Of a stretch of DNA of 38,565 nucleotides, positions 7,564-17,090 are shown piece after piece. The translations under genes and the position numbers were made by a program. Origin of the DNA: Spirochaetota bacterium (GTDB lineage: Bacteria; Spirochaetota; Spirochaetia; ARS1246); assembly GCA_024275515.1 (NCBI GenBank), contig JAJRYZ010000103.1, positions 1 through 38,565 of the forward strand, given 5' to 3'. Below the pieces are notes generated by a model that saw only the letters and a list, made by a program, of their open reading frames with translations, ran no database searches and was not told the DNA's origin. Position 1 is the first letter of the stretch; each line of letters starts with the position of its first letter.

Positions 7564-9897
7564 ATGAGAACGTTTTTCTCGACGGTGAGTCGCAGGCCGG
7601 TTACAACGATCCTGATTGTGGTTGCAATAACTATCGGCTTCGTGATCCTCACGGCAAATGGTTTCCGGATTGAGGCCGATCTGGATGAGTATATGCCCGG
7701 CAACCATCCCGCCTTTGTTTTCAGCGAGGAAGCCGAAAAATGGTTTGGAATCGCCGATGGTGTCCTGATCGCTATTTCCCATCCCGACGGTGTTTTCCGG
7801 CCGGAGACCCTGGGAAAGATAATCGCCATAGGGGAGGCGTTGGGGGAGATCGAAGGAATCGATCCCGAGGAGGTCGTCTCGCTCGCCACCGCCAACAACA
7901 TTACAGGAAGTGATTGGGGCCTCGAGGTCACGCCTTTTTTTCGCTCCGTTCCGACTACGAAATCCGGGCTGACCGCGCTGGAGGAGGCGGTCCGCGCCAA
8001 CCCGATGATCTGGGGGCGACTGGTCTCAACCGACGGTACTGCGGCCCTGGTGGTTGCCCAGCTTTCGGAGGAAGGCCTCTCCCGGGAGACCTATGCGGAG
8101 ATAAAGGAGATTGAACGCTTCTTTGAAGGGCCCGAGCGAATTTACGTTGCCGGGCGACCAATCGTCGAAGGAGCGCTGGCCGAGCTGGGGCCGTCGGATA
8201 TGAAACGGATGGGTCCCATCGTTCTCATTGCAATCTCTTTTGTCCTGTTCATCCTTCTGCGCAGTATTCGCTATACGATCCTAAGCATGATTGTTGTCGG
8301 ATTCAGCGCTATATGGACCTTTGGATTGATGGCGCTCCTTGGCATACCGGTCTACGCCGTGTCGACCATGATTCCTGTAATGCTCGTTGCTATTGGAGTG
8401 GCATACTCGATCCATATCATCAATAGCGCAACCGTCTACCGTGAAACCAACCCCGATTCAACCGCTCGGGAACTTGCCGATCACGCAATAACCACGATTA
8501 CACGACCGGTTGTGATGACGGCACTCACCACCATTGTTGGATTTCTCTCTCTTTTAACCTCGGCGGTACTCCCGGTTCGTTATTTTGGATTGTTTACCGC
8601 GTTCGGCGTTTTTTCGGCCATGCTCCTCTCTCTCACATTGATCCCTGCGAGCTTTCTGCTCTTCGGTGTCCCAAAATCCTCCCGCGCAACAAAGAAGCAA
8701 GGCGGACCGGACCATGTGGCGCAGCGAATAGCCCGGATGATCGGTAAAAGATGGAAACCTATACTGCTATCCGCGGGAGTCTTTGTGCTTGTGTTGGGAG
8801 CGGCGATACCTCGTGTCTGGATTGATTCGAGTTTTATCTCCAACTTCACCAGGGACTCGGATATTGTTCTCACCGACGCTTTTGTAAACGATCATTTCGC
8901 AGGCACCTCGACGCTCAACATCGTGCTCGAGGCGGACAGCCCGGACACCTTCAAACAACCTGAAATTCTTGCCCTCATCGACCGGCTTCAAATCCAGCTC
9001 GAAAAAAGCGATGCGGTGGGCGACACTCTGTCGGTCGCCGACTATCTCAAACGAATGCACCAAGTCATGCACGCCGATGAAGCCGCGTACTACGTAGTTC
9101 CCGATTCTCGGGATTTGATTGCACAGTATCTGCTGCTCTACGAAATGTCCGCCGAGCCGGGAAGCCTTGAACAGAGTGTTGACTACGAGTATAGACGCGC
9201 GAATATTACCGTACAGTTAAAGAGCGACAGTTCCCGGACTTTAAGCTCCATTGTCGAACAAGCCGACACTTTCAGCCCCCTCTTTGATGAATACGGTGTT
9301 ACTCTTCGCTACGCCGGGTCAGGTTATCGGGCACTTGTATTCGCCGAGCTGATCCTGACGGGTCAGATAAAAAGCCTGGCGCTCTCGCTTCTCATCGTCG
9401 TTGCACTACTGTCAATCATGTTCCGAAGCCTCAAAATCGGTCTCATCGGATCGGTCCCGATACTTCTCACCGCGATAGCCAATTTTGGAGTGATGGGACT
9501 TCTTGGAGTGCCTTTGAGTATATCCACTGCATTGATATCAAGTATCGCCGTCGGCATCGGCATCGACTATGCGATCCATTTTATAGAGCGTTATAAACAG
9601 TATATGACGCAGTTTCGAAATCGCGACCAGGCTTCCGAGTTCACGATGCATCACAGCGGCAGAGCGATCCTCTACAACGCGACGGTCGTGGCAATTGGAT
9701 TTGCGGTGCTTCTGTTTTCGGTCTTTCCCCCGAACCAACAGGTTGGCGGCTTGATCTCCCTGAATATGGTTGTAAGTTTTCTCGGTACGGTAACCGTACT
9801 CTATCTGTTGCTTTACCGAGGGAGAATCTTCGCCACATCTCAATCTCAATTAATTACCCAGGAGGAGGTGCACCATGATGCACAAACGCAGGAATAG
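7564..9897 (+). CDS. RND/MMPL-type transporter permease, 777 aa
   Basis: The protein has the two-fold repeated RND architecture: one N-terminal membrane helix (about 12-30), a large periplasmic loop, five helices (about 205-360), another helix near 400, a second loop, then five C-terminal helices. Sequences such as VAIGVAYSIHIINS and its duplicate VGIGIDYAIHFIERY are typical of the MMPL/HpnN-like branch that exports lipids or other hydrophobic compounds. ATG at 7564 is preferred because AGGAG lies 7 nt before it and the GTG at 7528 overlaps an operator. It overlaps the next gene by 23 nt, so the three genes form a coupled operon. Confidence 0.88.
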   Translation: MRTFFSTVSRRPVTTILIVVAITIGFVILTANGFRIEADLDEYMPGNHPAFVFSEEAEKWFGIADGVLIAISHPDGVFRPETLGKIIAIGEALGEIEGIDPEEVVSLATANNITGSDWGLEVTPFFRSVPTTKSGLTALEEAVRANPMIWGRLVSTDGTAALVVAQLSEEGLSRETYAEIKEIERFFEGPERIYVAGRPIVEGALAELGPSDMKRMGPIVLIAISFVLFILLRSIRYTILSMIVVGFSAIWTFGLMALLGIPVYAVSTMIPVMLVAIGVAYSIHIINSATVYRETNPDSTARELADHAITTITRPVVMTALTTIVGFLSLLTSAVLPVRYFGLFTAFGVFSAMLLSLTLIPASFLLFGVPKSSRATKKQGGPDHVAQRIARMIGKRWKPILLSAGVFVLVLGAAIPRVWIDSSFISNFTRDSDIVLTDAFVNDHFAGTSTLNIVLEADSPDTFKQPEILALIDRLQIQLEKSDAVGDTLSVADYLKRMHQVMHADEAAYYVVPDSRDLIAQYLLLYEMSAEPGSLEQSVDYEYRRANITVQLKSDSSRTLSSIVEQADTFSPLFDEYGVTLRYAGSGYRALVFAELILTGQIKSLALSLLIVVALLSIMFRSLKIGLIGSVPILLTAIANFGVMGLLGVPLSISTALISSIAVGIGIDYAIHFIERYKQYMTQFRNRDQASEFTMHHSGRAILYNATVVAIGFAVLLFSVFPPNQQVGGLISLNMVVSFLGTVTVLYLLLYRGRIFATSQSQLITQEEVHHDAQTQE

Positions 9898-10678
9898 TTT
9901 TCGCGCAATCGCACTGCTTACGGTCTTGTTCGCGGCAGGCAAAGCCTCGCCGTTCCCACAGCCAAATCTGAGCGGGCTGCAGGTCATGACCAACGTCTAC
10001 GAACGACCGCAGCCGCACGATCTGCAGGGTTCATTGACGATGACACTCGAAAACGCAAGAGGGGAACAACGGATCAGGAGTATCAGGCAGTATATCGGCC
10101 GGTTTGGTGATGTCGAAAAAAAGTTGTTGTTTTTCTCGTCGCCGGCGGACGTACGTGATACCTCGTTTATGAGTTGGAGTTATGACAACCCCAACCGGCC
10201 CGACGATCAGTGGATATATCTTCCCGCGCTGCGGCGGGTACGACGTATCTCCGCGGAGAAGAAAAACGACAGCTTCATGGGATCCGATTTTGAATATGAG
10301 GATCTGAGCCGGCGTCACCCCGAGCTCGATGTCCATCGCGTGTTACGTACGGAGTCGTTCAATGGGCACATGAGCTATGTCGTGGAAAGCATTCCCGAAT
10401 CGAATGACTCAAAGTATGGGCGGACGGTGACATGGATTAACGAGGGCGCCTGGATTGGTTTGAGAAAAGAATTCTACGACAGGAAAGGCAATCTGGTCAA
10501 GACACTCATAATCGACGAGTACAGCCAAATAGACTCGTTCTGGACGATTACAAAAATGACCATGACCGACGTTCGGACCGGTCACTCAACGGTTATGGAA
10601 CTGTCGGATCTTGATTTGAACACGGGAATTCCCGAACAGAGCTTCAGCGAACGAAGTATGACGAGAGGAATTCGATAA
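9875..10678 (+). CDS. LolA-like periplasmic (outer-membrane lipoprotein-sorting type) protein, 267 aa
   Basis: A signal peptide (about residues 1-25, ending near GKASP) precedes a LolA-like half-barrel domain. The stretch IYLPALRRVRRISAEKK followed by FMGSDFEYEDLS is the typical signature of the LolA-like family that accompanies MMPL/RND transporters. It probably carries the hydrophobic cargo of the RND pump across the periplasm. An AGGAGGTG ribosome site lies inside the end of the RND gene. The stop overlaps the next start codon (TAATG). Confidence 0.85.
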   Translation: MMHKRRNSFRAIALLTVLFAAGKASPFPQPNLSGLQVMTNVYERPQPHDLQGSLTMTLENARGEQRIRSIRQYIGRFGDVEKKLLFFSSPADVRDTSFMSWSYDNPNRPDDQWIYLPALRRVRRISAEKKNDSFMGSDFEYEDLSRRHPELDVHRVLRTESFNGHMSYVVESIPESNDSKYGRTVTWINEGAWIGLRKEFYDRKGNLVKTLIIDEYSQIDSFWTITKMTMTDVRTGHSTVMELSDLDLNTGIPEQSFSERSMTRGIR

Positions 10679-11907
10679 TGCGCACAAAGATATACATAGC
10701 GGCTTTCATTACTCTTCTCGTCGTCGCGGCAACTGCGACGACAGAAGAGCCATCTCTTCATGGAACCGTCCGGTATCAACTTGCCGTACGATACCTTGAA
10801 CCGGACTTTACCCGCGGCACAGTGACAGCCGAGACCGAGCTTGATGTGCGCGGATACAGCGCCGGTCTATATATCGCCCCGGTCTTCGAGACCGGAGTTG
10901 ATTCTTCGGCGACTGTCGATGTACGTGAAGCCTATATGGACCTGTTTTTTCCCGCGGCCGACCTCCGGGTCGGCAAGCAGATTGTAATCTGGGGAAAATC
11001 AGACGGCGTCGCAATTACGGACATCGTCAGCCCCAGGAATCTGACCAATTTTCTTGTCCCAGATATCCGGGACCTGCGCCTTGGAGTAACAGCGCTGAAG
11101 GCAGACTGCTACATTGGCCCCGCGCAGTTGGAACTCGTCTACATTCCGCTCTTCTCCCCTTCGCGCCTCCCTGCGCCGGATTCCATCTGGTTTGTAACAC
11201 CCGAAGCTCCCGTCACTCCACTCTACCTCGCCCCTGCCTCGGTCGGCGGGCGACCGGCGGACGGTGAGTACTACGGGCGGTTGGGTCTGCGAGGTAGCAT
11301 AATCGATCTCGAGCTTGCCGCGGGCTACTTCTGGTCAAACGAGCCGGCGCCTTCGGTGACCAAGACCTTTTCATCCTCGGGGGCGCTGTCGAGTCTGATC
11401 ATCCAACCGGAGTTCTACCGCCGGACCATGTTCGGCGGCAGCCTCGGCGCCTCGGCAGGACCATTCATACTCCGGGGAGAGAGTGCTTTCTTTGCTCCAA
11501 AAAGGTTTCTTACCACCGACATGGCCGATGTCGACGGATATGTGGAGCACAACTATCTCCACTCCCTTGTGGGTGTCGACACAGTTCTGGCCGGAGTCGA
11601 CCTCTCCGCTCAAATCGTACATCAGTACATATTATCTTATACTTCAGACCTTTTGCAGGAGAAACACAGTTTTACGGCGACTCTTCGGGCAAGGGAATCG
11701 TTTTTTCACGAATCACTTACGGTAAATCTATTGTCATTCGTCGAACTCAATAATCCAAATGCCGTTATTAAGGCCGGTCTTTCCTATGCTTTCACAGACG
11801 CTCTGGCAATCGGCATCGAAGGGATATTTTTCCTTGGCGAATCCGGGCAGTTCGGTCAGTTTGCGGGTAACGATCTTGCCGTTGTAACCGCCGCATACAA
11901 GTATTGA
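10678..11907 (+). CDS. DUF1302-like outer-membrane beta-barrel protein, 409 aa
   Basis: A signal peptide (about 1-21) is followed by many amphipathic strands and a C-terminal aromatic-type end (VTAAYKY). The segment VREAYMDLFFPAADLRVGKQIVIWGKSDG with VSPRNLTNF after it resembles the conserved part of DUF1302 proteins, which are often encoded with RND transporters and LolA-like partners. It is probably the outer-membrane partner of this export module. Translation is coupled to the previous gene by TAATG overlap. A hairpin follows 18 bp after the stop. Confidence 0.75.
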   Translation: MRTKIYIAAFITLLVVAATATTEEPSLHGTVRYQLAVRYLEPDFTRGTVTAETELDVRGYSAGLYIAPVFETGVDSSATVDVREAYMDLFFPAADLRVGKQIVIWGKSDGVAITDIVSPRNLTNFLVPDIRDLRLGVTALKADCYIGPAQLELVYIPLFSPSRLPAPDSIWFVTPEAPVTPLYLAPASVGGRPADGEYYGRLGLRGSIIDLELAAGYFWSNEPAPSVTKTFSSSGALSSLIIQPEFYRRTMFGGSLGASAGPFILRGESAFFAPKRFLTTDMADVDGYVEHNYLHSLVGVDTVLAGVDLSAQIVHQYILSYTSDLLQEKHSFTATLRARESFFHESLTVNLLSFVELNNPNAVIKAGLSYAFTDALAIGIEGIFFLGESGQFGQFAGNDLAVVTAAYKY

Positions 11908-11915
11908 CTCCCCTG

Positions 11916-11944
11916 AAAAAAGGCACGCCTGACCCTATCAGGCG
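11916..11944 (-). terminator. Hairpin terminator between convergent genes
   Basis: CGCCTGA (11926-11932) pairs with TCAGGCG (11938-11944) around a 5-nt loop. Read on the minus strand the stem is followed by TGCC and six T residues, so it is a good terminator for the oxidoreductase gene ending at 11965. On the plus strand the T tract is poor, though it may still help end the RND operon. Confidence 0.7.
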
Positions 11945-11964
11945 GCGTTTGGAGCCGGCGCCTC

Positions 11965-13158
11965 TCAGCGTGGCGCGTCGCCGAAATCGGGCACCTCCAG
12001 AAGCTCCCCGCCTTTCAACGCCGACTTGTGCGCCATGACGCCCATCACCATGTACCGCACCGCTTCCCATATGTTGATCGCCGGCTGTCTCTCCTCGGCG
12101 ACCGCGGTAACGAACTCGTGTACCAGGTAGGCGTGCGAACCGCCGTGCCCGCCGAGAAAATCCTCGCGTTCCTGATCGCTCAGCGTCGCGACGTCGACCC
12201 CGCCGTAGTGTTCGACGGAAAAAGCGTCGGTTACTTCCTCCGGCAGCGCGTCGCGCATCTCACCCTCGCTCAGGTCCGTTAGATCGTACTTGTCCTGCCA
12301 GGTATCGTTTTCGAAGGAGCCCTGATTGCCGTAGACCCGGAATATCTCGCGACTCCTGTGTCCTATCTCCCGATACTCGCAAATTCGCACGTGCGCACCG
12401 TTAGACATTTCGAACAAGGCGGTCTCGTTGGCCGCGTCGATGCCGTGCCACGGCTCGCCGGTACTACTGTAGTAGGCGAACGCGCTGACCTTTTTCGCGT
12501 GCGCTTTCATGACGCACACCGGTCCGGAAGTCGAGTGCGTCGGATAGTGCATTGGGCCGGAAACGACGCCTGAGTATTTTTCTTTTGCCAACTCTACCCA
12601 CCGCTTTCCCGATTTCGAGCCCTCGCGTCTGCTTTTGACTTCGCGCAGTCCGTGGTCGACGTCGTGAAAGTACTCGCCTTCGGCGTAGACGAACCTGCCG
12701 AAAGCGCCTTCGGCGGCCCGGCGACGACAGTACATCGCCTGAGGCCTGTAATAGGTGGTTTCACCGAGCATGTAGTAGTGCCCGGTGCGTCTACTGGTCT
12801 CGATGAGTTTGTCGCACCAGTAAAGAATCTCATCGCCATCGGGCAACGAGACGATCGGTACGGCGCTGTATACATGTTTGCCGCTTTCCATCGCCTGCGC
12901 GGCTTGCGCCGCGTGAAAAAACGGTTGCGTGATAACAACCAGCGCATCGAGATCGGCGCCGCAGATGTCGTCGAAATCGTCAAATACGGCGTTTCTGTCG
13001 AGCTTGTCCTGAAACGACTCGCGATTCGCCCATTTTTCGAGTCGGTCGGGCTCCATGTCGCAAAGCGCGATCCTGTCCACGAGCGGATGACTTTTGAAAA
13101 GCGGCGCAAACGCAGATCCGAATGCGCCGAGACCGACGAGTCCAACCGATATTCCCAT
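11965..13158 (-). CDS. Gfo/Idh/MocA-family oxidoreductase, 397 aa
   Basis: The N-terminal Rossmann fold has GLVGLGAFGSA (residues 6-16), a dinucleotide-binding glycine motif. The C-terminal substrate domain contains GEYFHDVDHG and GPMHYPTHSTSGP, patterns seen in sugar-active members of this family. The usual EKP catalytic lysine motif after GKHVY is replaced by SAVP, so the chemistry may differ from simple dehydrogenation; some family members act as NAD-dependent glycosidases. A GGAGGAG site precedes the ATG. It is divergent from the sulfatase at 13393 across 234 bp. It probably acts on a sugar in the same pathway as the plus-strand cluster. Confidence 0.88.
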   Translation of the reverse strand: MGISVGLVGLGAFGSAFAPLFKSHPLVDRIALCDMEPDRLEKWANRESFQDKLDRNAVFDDFDDICGADLDALVVITQPFFHAAQAAQAMESGKHVYSAVPIVSLPDGDEILYWCDKLIETSRRTGHYYMLGETTYYRPQAMYCRRRAAEGAFGRFVYAEGEYFHDVDHGLREVKSRREGSKSGKRWVELAKEKYSGVVSGPMHYPTHSTSGPVCVMKAHAKKVSAFAYYSSTGEPWHGIDAANETALFEMSNGAHVRICEYREIGHRSREIFRVYGNQGSFENDTWQDKYDLTDLSEGEMRDALPEEVTDAFSVEHYGGVDVATLSDQEREDFLGGHGGSHAYLVHEFVTAVAEERQPAINIWEAVRYMVMGVMAHKSALKGGELLEVPDFGDAPR

Positions 13159-13392
13159 GCGGCTCCTCCCTTATCGCGGTGTCGCGTGCACAGCGTCGCA
13201 GATCGACCGCGCCCCTGTCAACAAGACGAACCGGTTCGGAACCATTGCGCGCGACGGTGAAAGCAACACGGCGGACGTCGGCCGCCCCGCCGCCCGGGAT
13301 ACGCGTTGCCGACCACGCGTCCGATCTGCGAGTGCGCCTTTCGCTCCGGCGTCTCGTTCTTCTCCGAAGGACGTGATAGCGTTACCGGCATC

Positions 13393-14832
13393 ATGAGAAA
13401 ACCGAACGTACTATGGTTCCAGGCCGACGAGCAGCGGCCCGACTCTCTCTCCTGCTACGGTTCTTCGTGGGCACGGACTCCGAACATCGATCGAATCGCC
13501 TCGCGCGGAACGGTGCTGCAAAGCGCCGTATGCGCATCTCCTGTCTGCCTACCGTCGCGTTCGGCCCAGCTCTCGGGTCGGTACCCGCACGAGTTCGGCT
13601 GCCTGAACAACATGCTCTTAGACGGTGGTCGCCGATTCCCCGCCGGATACACGACGTTTCCTGAAGTTCTCGCGACGCTCGGGTACGAGACGGTGAACTT
13701 CGGCCGCTTTCATTGTCTCTCCGAGACGACGTTTCAGACGAATCTGACGACCCCCGACTGTCTACCCGAATACACCGGTTATTGCGATTTGGCGCCGGCG
13801 TACGACGAGGAAGAGCACAATGTTCTCAAACGCCCCGGCATCGACCATCGCCCCCTTATCGTTGCCGGTTCCTACCCGGGGCGGCGGAACCCGTGCGCAA
13901 TCAGCTCGGACCGCGCCATCGAGTTCCTGCATGCCCGGCGCGCCGGCGATCGTCCGTTCTTGTTACGGGTGGGGTACAACTGGCCGCATACGCCGACGCT
14001 TGCCGTGCCGCCGTTCGACACGCTCTACGATCCGCGCAACCTTCCCGTACGGTATTTCGATGCGAAAGCACGCGACGGCAGATCGCGTTTCGATCGTTGC
14101 TATGCCTATCTGCACCGAATGTGGGAGTTTTCCGATGAACAGTACGACCGGATATGGAAGGACTACATGGGCTGTTGCGCGTACGTGGATTTCGAGGTGG
14201 GGCGCGTCCCCGCCGCCCTCGACGCCACCGGACTCGCCGGAGACACGATCATCTTCTACTCGGTCGATCACGGAAAGTCGCTCGGAGAGTGGGGCGCCGG
14301 CGAAAAATGCACTTTCGATCGGGAAGTGTGGCGGGTACCGTTCATCTGGAGCTTCCCGGGAACGATAGCTGAAGGAAGAGTCGTCGACCGTCCGTGCGAG
14401 ACCATCGATACGGCGCGAACACGCTTTGCGATCCTCGGCCTCGACGACCGGCTGCCGGAGCAGTTTCGAGGCCGCAATGTGCTCGCTTCCGACGGCGACG
14501 GCGACGACGACGGTGTGGCTTTCGGCGTGACGCGACCGCCGATCGACGATGATCCGGCGTACGACCCGAGGCTCATGCGCGTCGCCGTTCGAACCCCCTC
14601 AACTCGCATGGACGTGTCGTGGCGCACCGACGGCGCGCGACCGTTGGTCGAGAAGCTCGACGGCAATCTGTTCGATCTCGGCGCCGACCCGTATGAAACT
14701 CGCAACCTTTTCAACGACACGACCCACGAACAAACGGTCGAACGACATCTTCAACTCATCGAGCGGTGGATGGCTCGATGCCCGCCGCATTCGCTGCTCG
14801 CCGACCCGGACAACGCCGGCCGGCTCTTCTGA
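13393..14832 (+). CDS. Sulfatase (S1 family), 479 aa
   Basis: The start at 13393 is chosen because MRKPNVLWFQADEQRPDSL is the normal sulfatase N-terminus with its metal-binding aspartate; a longer frame from 13306 lacks homology. The formylglycine motif C52-L-P-S-R56 is canonical, and SVDHGKSLGEWG supplies the second metal-binding segment. A Phe-Tyr-rich C-terminal subdomain ends with LFDLGADPYETRNL, typical of this class. No signal peptide is visible, suggesting intracellular desulfation after uptake. There is no good Shine-Dalgarno sequence close to the ATG. It is the first gene of the plus-strand cluster. Confidence 0.9.
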   Translation: MRKPNVLWFQADEQRPDSLSCYGSSWARTPNIDRIASRGTVLQSAVCASPVCLPSRSAQLSGRYPHEFGCLNNMLLDGGRRFPAGYTTFPEVLATLGYETVNFGRFHCLSETTFQTNLTTPDCLPEYTGYCDLAPAYDEEEHNVLKRPGIDHRPLIVAGSYPGRRNPCAISSDRAIEFLHARRAGDRPFLLRVGYNWPHTPTLAVPPFDTLYDPRNLPVRYFDAKARDGRSRFDRCYAYLHRMWEFSDEQYDRIWKDYMGCCAYVDFEVGRVPAALDATGLAGDTIIFYSVDHGKSLGEWGAGEKCTFDREVWRVPFIWSFPGTIAEGRVVDRPCETIDTARTRFAILGLDDRLPEQFRGRNVLASDGDGDDDGVAFGVTRPPIDDDPAYDPRLMRVAVRTPSTRMDVSWRTDGARPLVEKLDGNLFDLGADPYETRNLFNDTTHEQTVERHLQLIERWMARCPPHSLLADPDNAGRLF

Positions 14833-14892
14833 TCCGGGCGATTGCGAGCGCCGGCGGGCGTGTTGAGCGCTCACGTTTCGATTCGCCGGGTG

Positions 14893-14921
14893 TTGTGGTG
14901 CGCGTAGCTGAATGTTACCAT
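14893..14921 (+). promoter_or_regulatory. Possible promoter close to the aldo/keto reductase start
   Basis: TTGTGG (14893-14898) and TACCAT (14916-14921) are 17 bp apart. The -10 element ends only 9 nt before the ATG at 14931 and no Shine-Dalgarno is present, so a leaderless or nearly leaderless transcript is possible. Confidence 0.35.
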
Positions 14922-14930
14922 GCGCCCTCA

Positions 14931-15899
14931 ATGAGCACTGTCATGCAAACGCGATTTCTGGGTAACACCGGCGAAGAGCTGTCGGTGATCGGCTTCGGCG
15001 CCGCCGCGATCGGAGGAGGAAGGGACTACGCCTTCGCCGCCCGCGACGAGGCGGAATCCGTCGCGACGGTCATTCGCGCGCTCGAATCCGGAATCAACTG
15101 GATAGACACCGCGCCCAAATACGCGGACGGTTACTCCGAAGAGCTGGTCGGCAAGGCGTTGGCCGAATGGGGCGGAAAGGTCTTCGTCGCGACAAAGTGC
15201 GGCTACCCGTTCGACGAGGACGCGCGCCGCCCGGCGCCGAATCTGAAAGCGAAAACAATCTATCGGGAGATCGATGAGAGCTTGCGGCGACTTCGGGTCG
15301 AACGCGTCGACCTCTATCAGATTCACTGGCCCAAACCCGAGGAAGACATAGAGGAGGCGTACGGCGCGGTCGCGAATTTGGTGGATCGGGGCAAAGTGCG
15401 GTTCGCCGGCGTGTCCAACTTCTCGGTCGACCAGATGGAGCGCATTGTTGGGATCCACCCGCTTGCCTCACTCCAACCGCCCTATAGCATGCTCCGGAGG
15501 GACATCGAAGACGACATCCTTCCTTACTGTATGCGTCGAAAGATCGGCGTGCTTATCTACAGCCCGATGCAGTCGGGGCTGCTCTCCGGCTCGTTTTCCC
15601 GCCGGCGCATCGAGTCGCTTCCCGACGGAGACTGGCGCAAGCATAACGCGAGTTTTATCGAACCGCGCCTCTCGCTAAACCTGAGGCTCATCGATTCCCT
15701 GCGTGCGCTTGGTCGCGAGGCGGGACTGACTCTTCCCCAACTGGCGATCGCGTGGACGCTCCGCGACCCGGTGGTGACCTCGGCGATCGTCGGCGCCCGC
15801 ACGCCGGACCAGATCGAAGCAAGCGCGTCGGCCGGGAAGATCGCTCTTGACGCCGAACTTATCTCGCGAATCGAAGCACTACTTGCGGAGGAGGCATGA
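14931..15899 (+). CDS. Aldo/keto reductase, 322 aa
   Basis: The family catalytic tetrad can be placed: D59 and Y64 in NWIDTAPKYADG, K89 in VATKCG and H132 in YQIHWP. The N-terminus RFLGNTGEELSVIGFGAAAIGG and the C-terminal IVGARTPDQIE are typical. It probably interconverts a sugar aldehyde or ketone with NAD(P)H. The start at 14931 gives the normal N-terminus; ATG 14943 is also possible, while the longer frame from 14766 overlaps the sulfatase and has no homology. Its stop overlaps the next ATG (ATGA), so it is translationally coupled to the oxidoreductase that follows. Confidence 0.92.
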   Translation: MSTVMQTRFLGNTGEELSVIGFGAAAIGGGRDYAFAARDEAESVATVIRALESGINWIDTAPKYADGYSEELVGKALAEWGGKVFVATKCGYPFDEDARRPAPNLKAKTIYREIDESLRRLRVERVDLYQIHWPKPEEDIEEAYGAVANLVDRGKVRFAGVSNFSVDQMERIVGIHPLASLQPPYSMLRRDIEDDILPYCMRRKIGVLIYSPMQSGLLSGSFSRRRIESLPDGDWRKHNASFIEPRLSLNLRLIDSLRALGREAGLTLPQLAIAWTLRDPVVTSAIVGARTPDQIEASASAGKIALDAELISRIEALLAEEA

Positions 15900-16999
15900 T
15901 GGAAACGATACGAATCGGTTTTGTCGGCGTGGGGCAAATCGCAAAACACCATCTCAGGCAATACGCGGAGATAGACGAAGCGAAGGTTGTCGCGGCCTGC
16001 GATCTCGACGAAGACGAGCTGGAATCGGTATGCGAGACTTTCGGTATCGAGCATCGTTATACCGACCTTCATAAGATGCTCGAGCGCGACGATTTGGATG
16101 CGATCGACGTGTGCCTGCACAACAATTTGCACGCGCCGGCAACGATCGCCGCACTCGAGGCGGGAAAACACGTCTACTGCGAAAAGCCGATCGCCGGGTC
16201 GTACACCGACGGTGCAACGATGCTCGACGCGGCGCGCTCTACGGGAAAACACCTGCATATTCAGCTCGCCACGCTCTACGCGTCGGAGACGCGCGCGGCA
16301 AAAGAACTGATCGATTCGGGTGCTCTCGGGAATCTCTATCACGCTCGGTCCACCGGTTTCAGACGACGCGGAAGGCCTTTCGTCGACGGGTACGGTTCGC
16401 CCTCGTTCGTCCGGAAAAGCATTGCCGCCGGCGGCGCGCTGTTCGACATGGGCGTCTACCACATAGCGCAGGTGCTCTACCTGATAGGGAACCCTGAAGT
16501 GGAGCGTGTCTGCGGGCGTACCTATCAAGAAACGGCGATGGACGAAGCGCGACGCGCAAAAAGCGGCTACGACGTCGAAGAGCTTGGCCTCGGATTCGTT
16601 CGATGCGCGGGCGGGCTTTCGATCGACATTATCGAAGCGTGGGCGGTCCAGCTCAACGCGTTCGAAGGTTCGAGTATCGTCGGCGCCAAAGGCGGCATCC
16701 GGCTCGATCCGTTCGGCTATTACTCGACCATCGCGGACATGAACGCGACGACCACCTTCGACCTCGACTATTTCGATTACCGGCGACACCAACTGCGCCC
16801 GAACGAAGACGCCTACGACAGCTCGCAGAAACATTGGATCGCTGCGCTCCAGGGGCGCGTTCCGCTGCTCAATACCGCCGAGGTGGCGCTCCGTACGATG
16901 CTGATCCAAGAGGGGATTTATCTTTCCGATTCGCTCGGCAGGGAAGTGACCGCCGAAGAGATTATCGAACTCGGCAACAGCACGGCGAAGACGCTGTAG
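15896..16999 (+). CDS. Gfo/Idh/MocA-family oxidoreductase, 367 aa
   Basis: The Rossmann motif GFVGVGQIAKHH is at residues 8-19, the conserved EKP at 96-98 and the GGALFDMGVYHI segment (D184, H189) supplies the expected acid/histidine pair. All features are consistent with an active NAD(P)-dependent sugar dehydrogenase. A GGAGGAGG site precedes two adjacent ATG codons, and the start overlaps the aldo/keto reductase stop. The pair AKR plus Gfo/Idh suggests stepwise oxidation or epimerisation of a sugar released by the sulfatases and hydrolase. Confidence 0.92.
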   Translation: MMETIRIGFVGVGQIAKHHLRQYAEIDEAKVVAACDLDEDELESVCETFGIEHRYTDLHKMLERDDLDAIDVCLHNNLHAPATIAALEAGKHVYCEKPIAGSYTDGATMLDAARSTGKHLHIQLATLYASETRAAKELIDSGALGNLYHARSTGFRRRGRPFVDGYGSPSFVRKSIAAGGALFDMGVYHIAQVLYLIGNPEVERVCGRTYQETAMDEARRAKSGYDVEELGLGFVRCAGGLSIDIIEAWAVQLNAFEGSSIVGAKGGIRLDPFGYYSTIADMNATTTFDLDYFDYRRHQLRPNEDAYDSSQKHWIAALQGRVPLLNTAEVALRTMLIQEGIYLSDSLGREVTAEEIIELGNSTAKTL

Positions 17000-17090
17000 C
17001 GGCGCCTGCGATGGGCCCTGCGACGGGCCCTCCCGCCGACCGTCGGTCCGGCGATTCGCGCGGCCCCGCCGGGCGGGTCGTGGAGGCACG

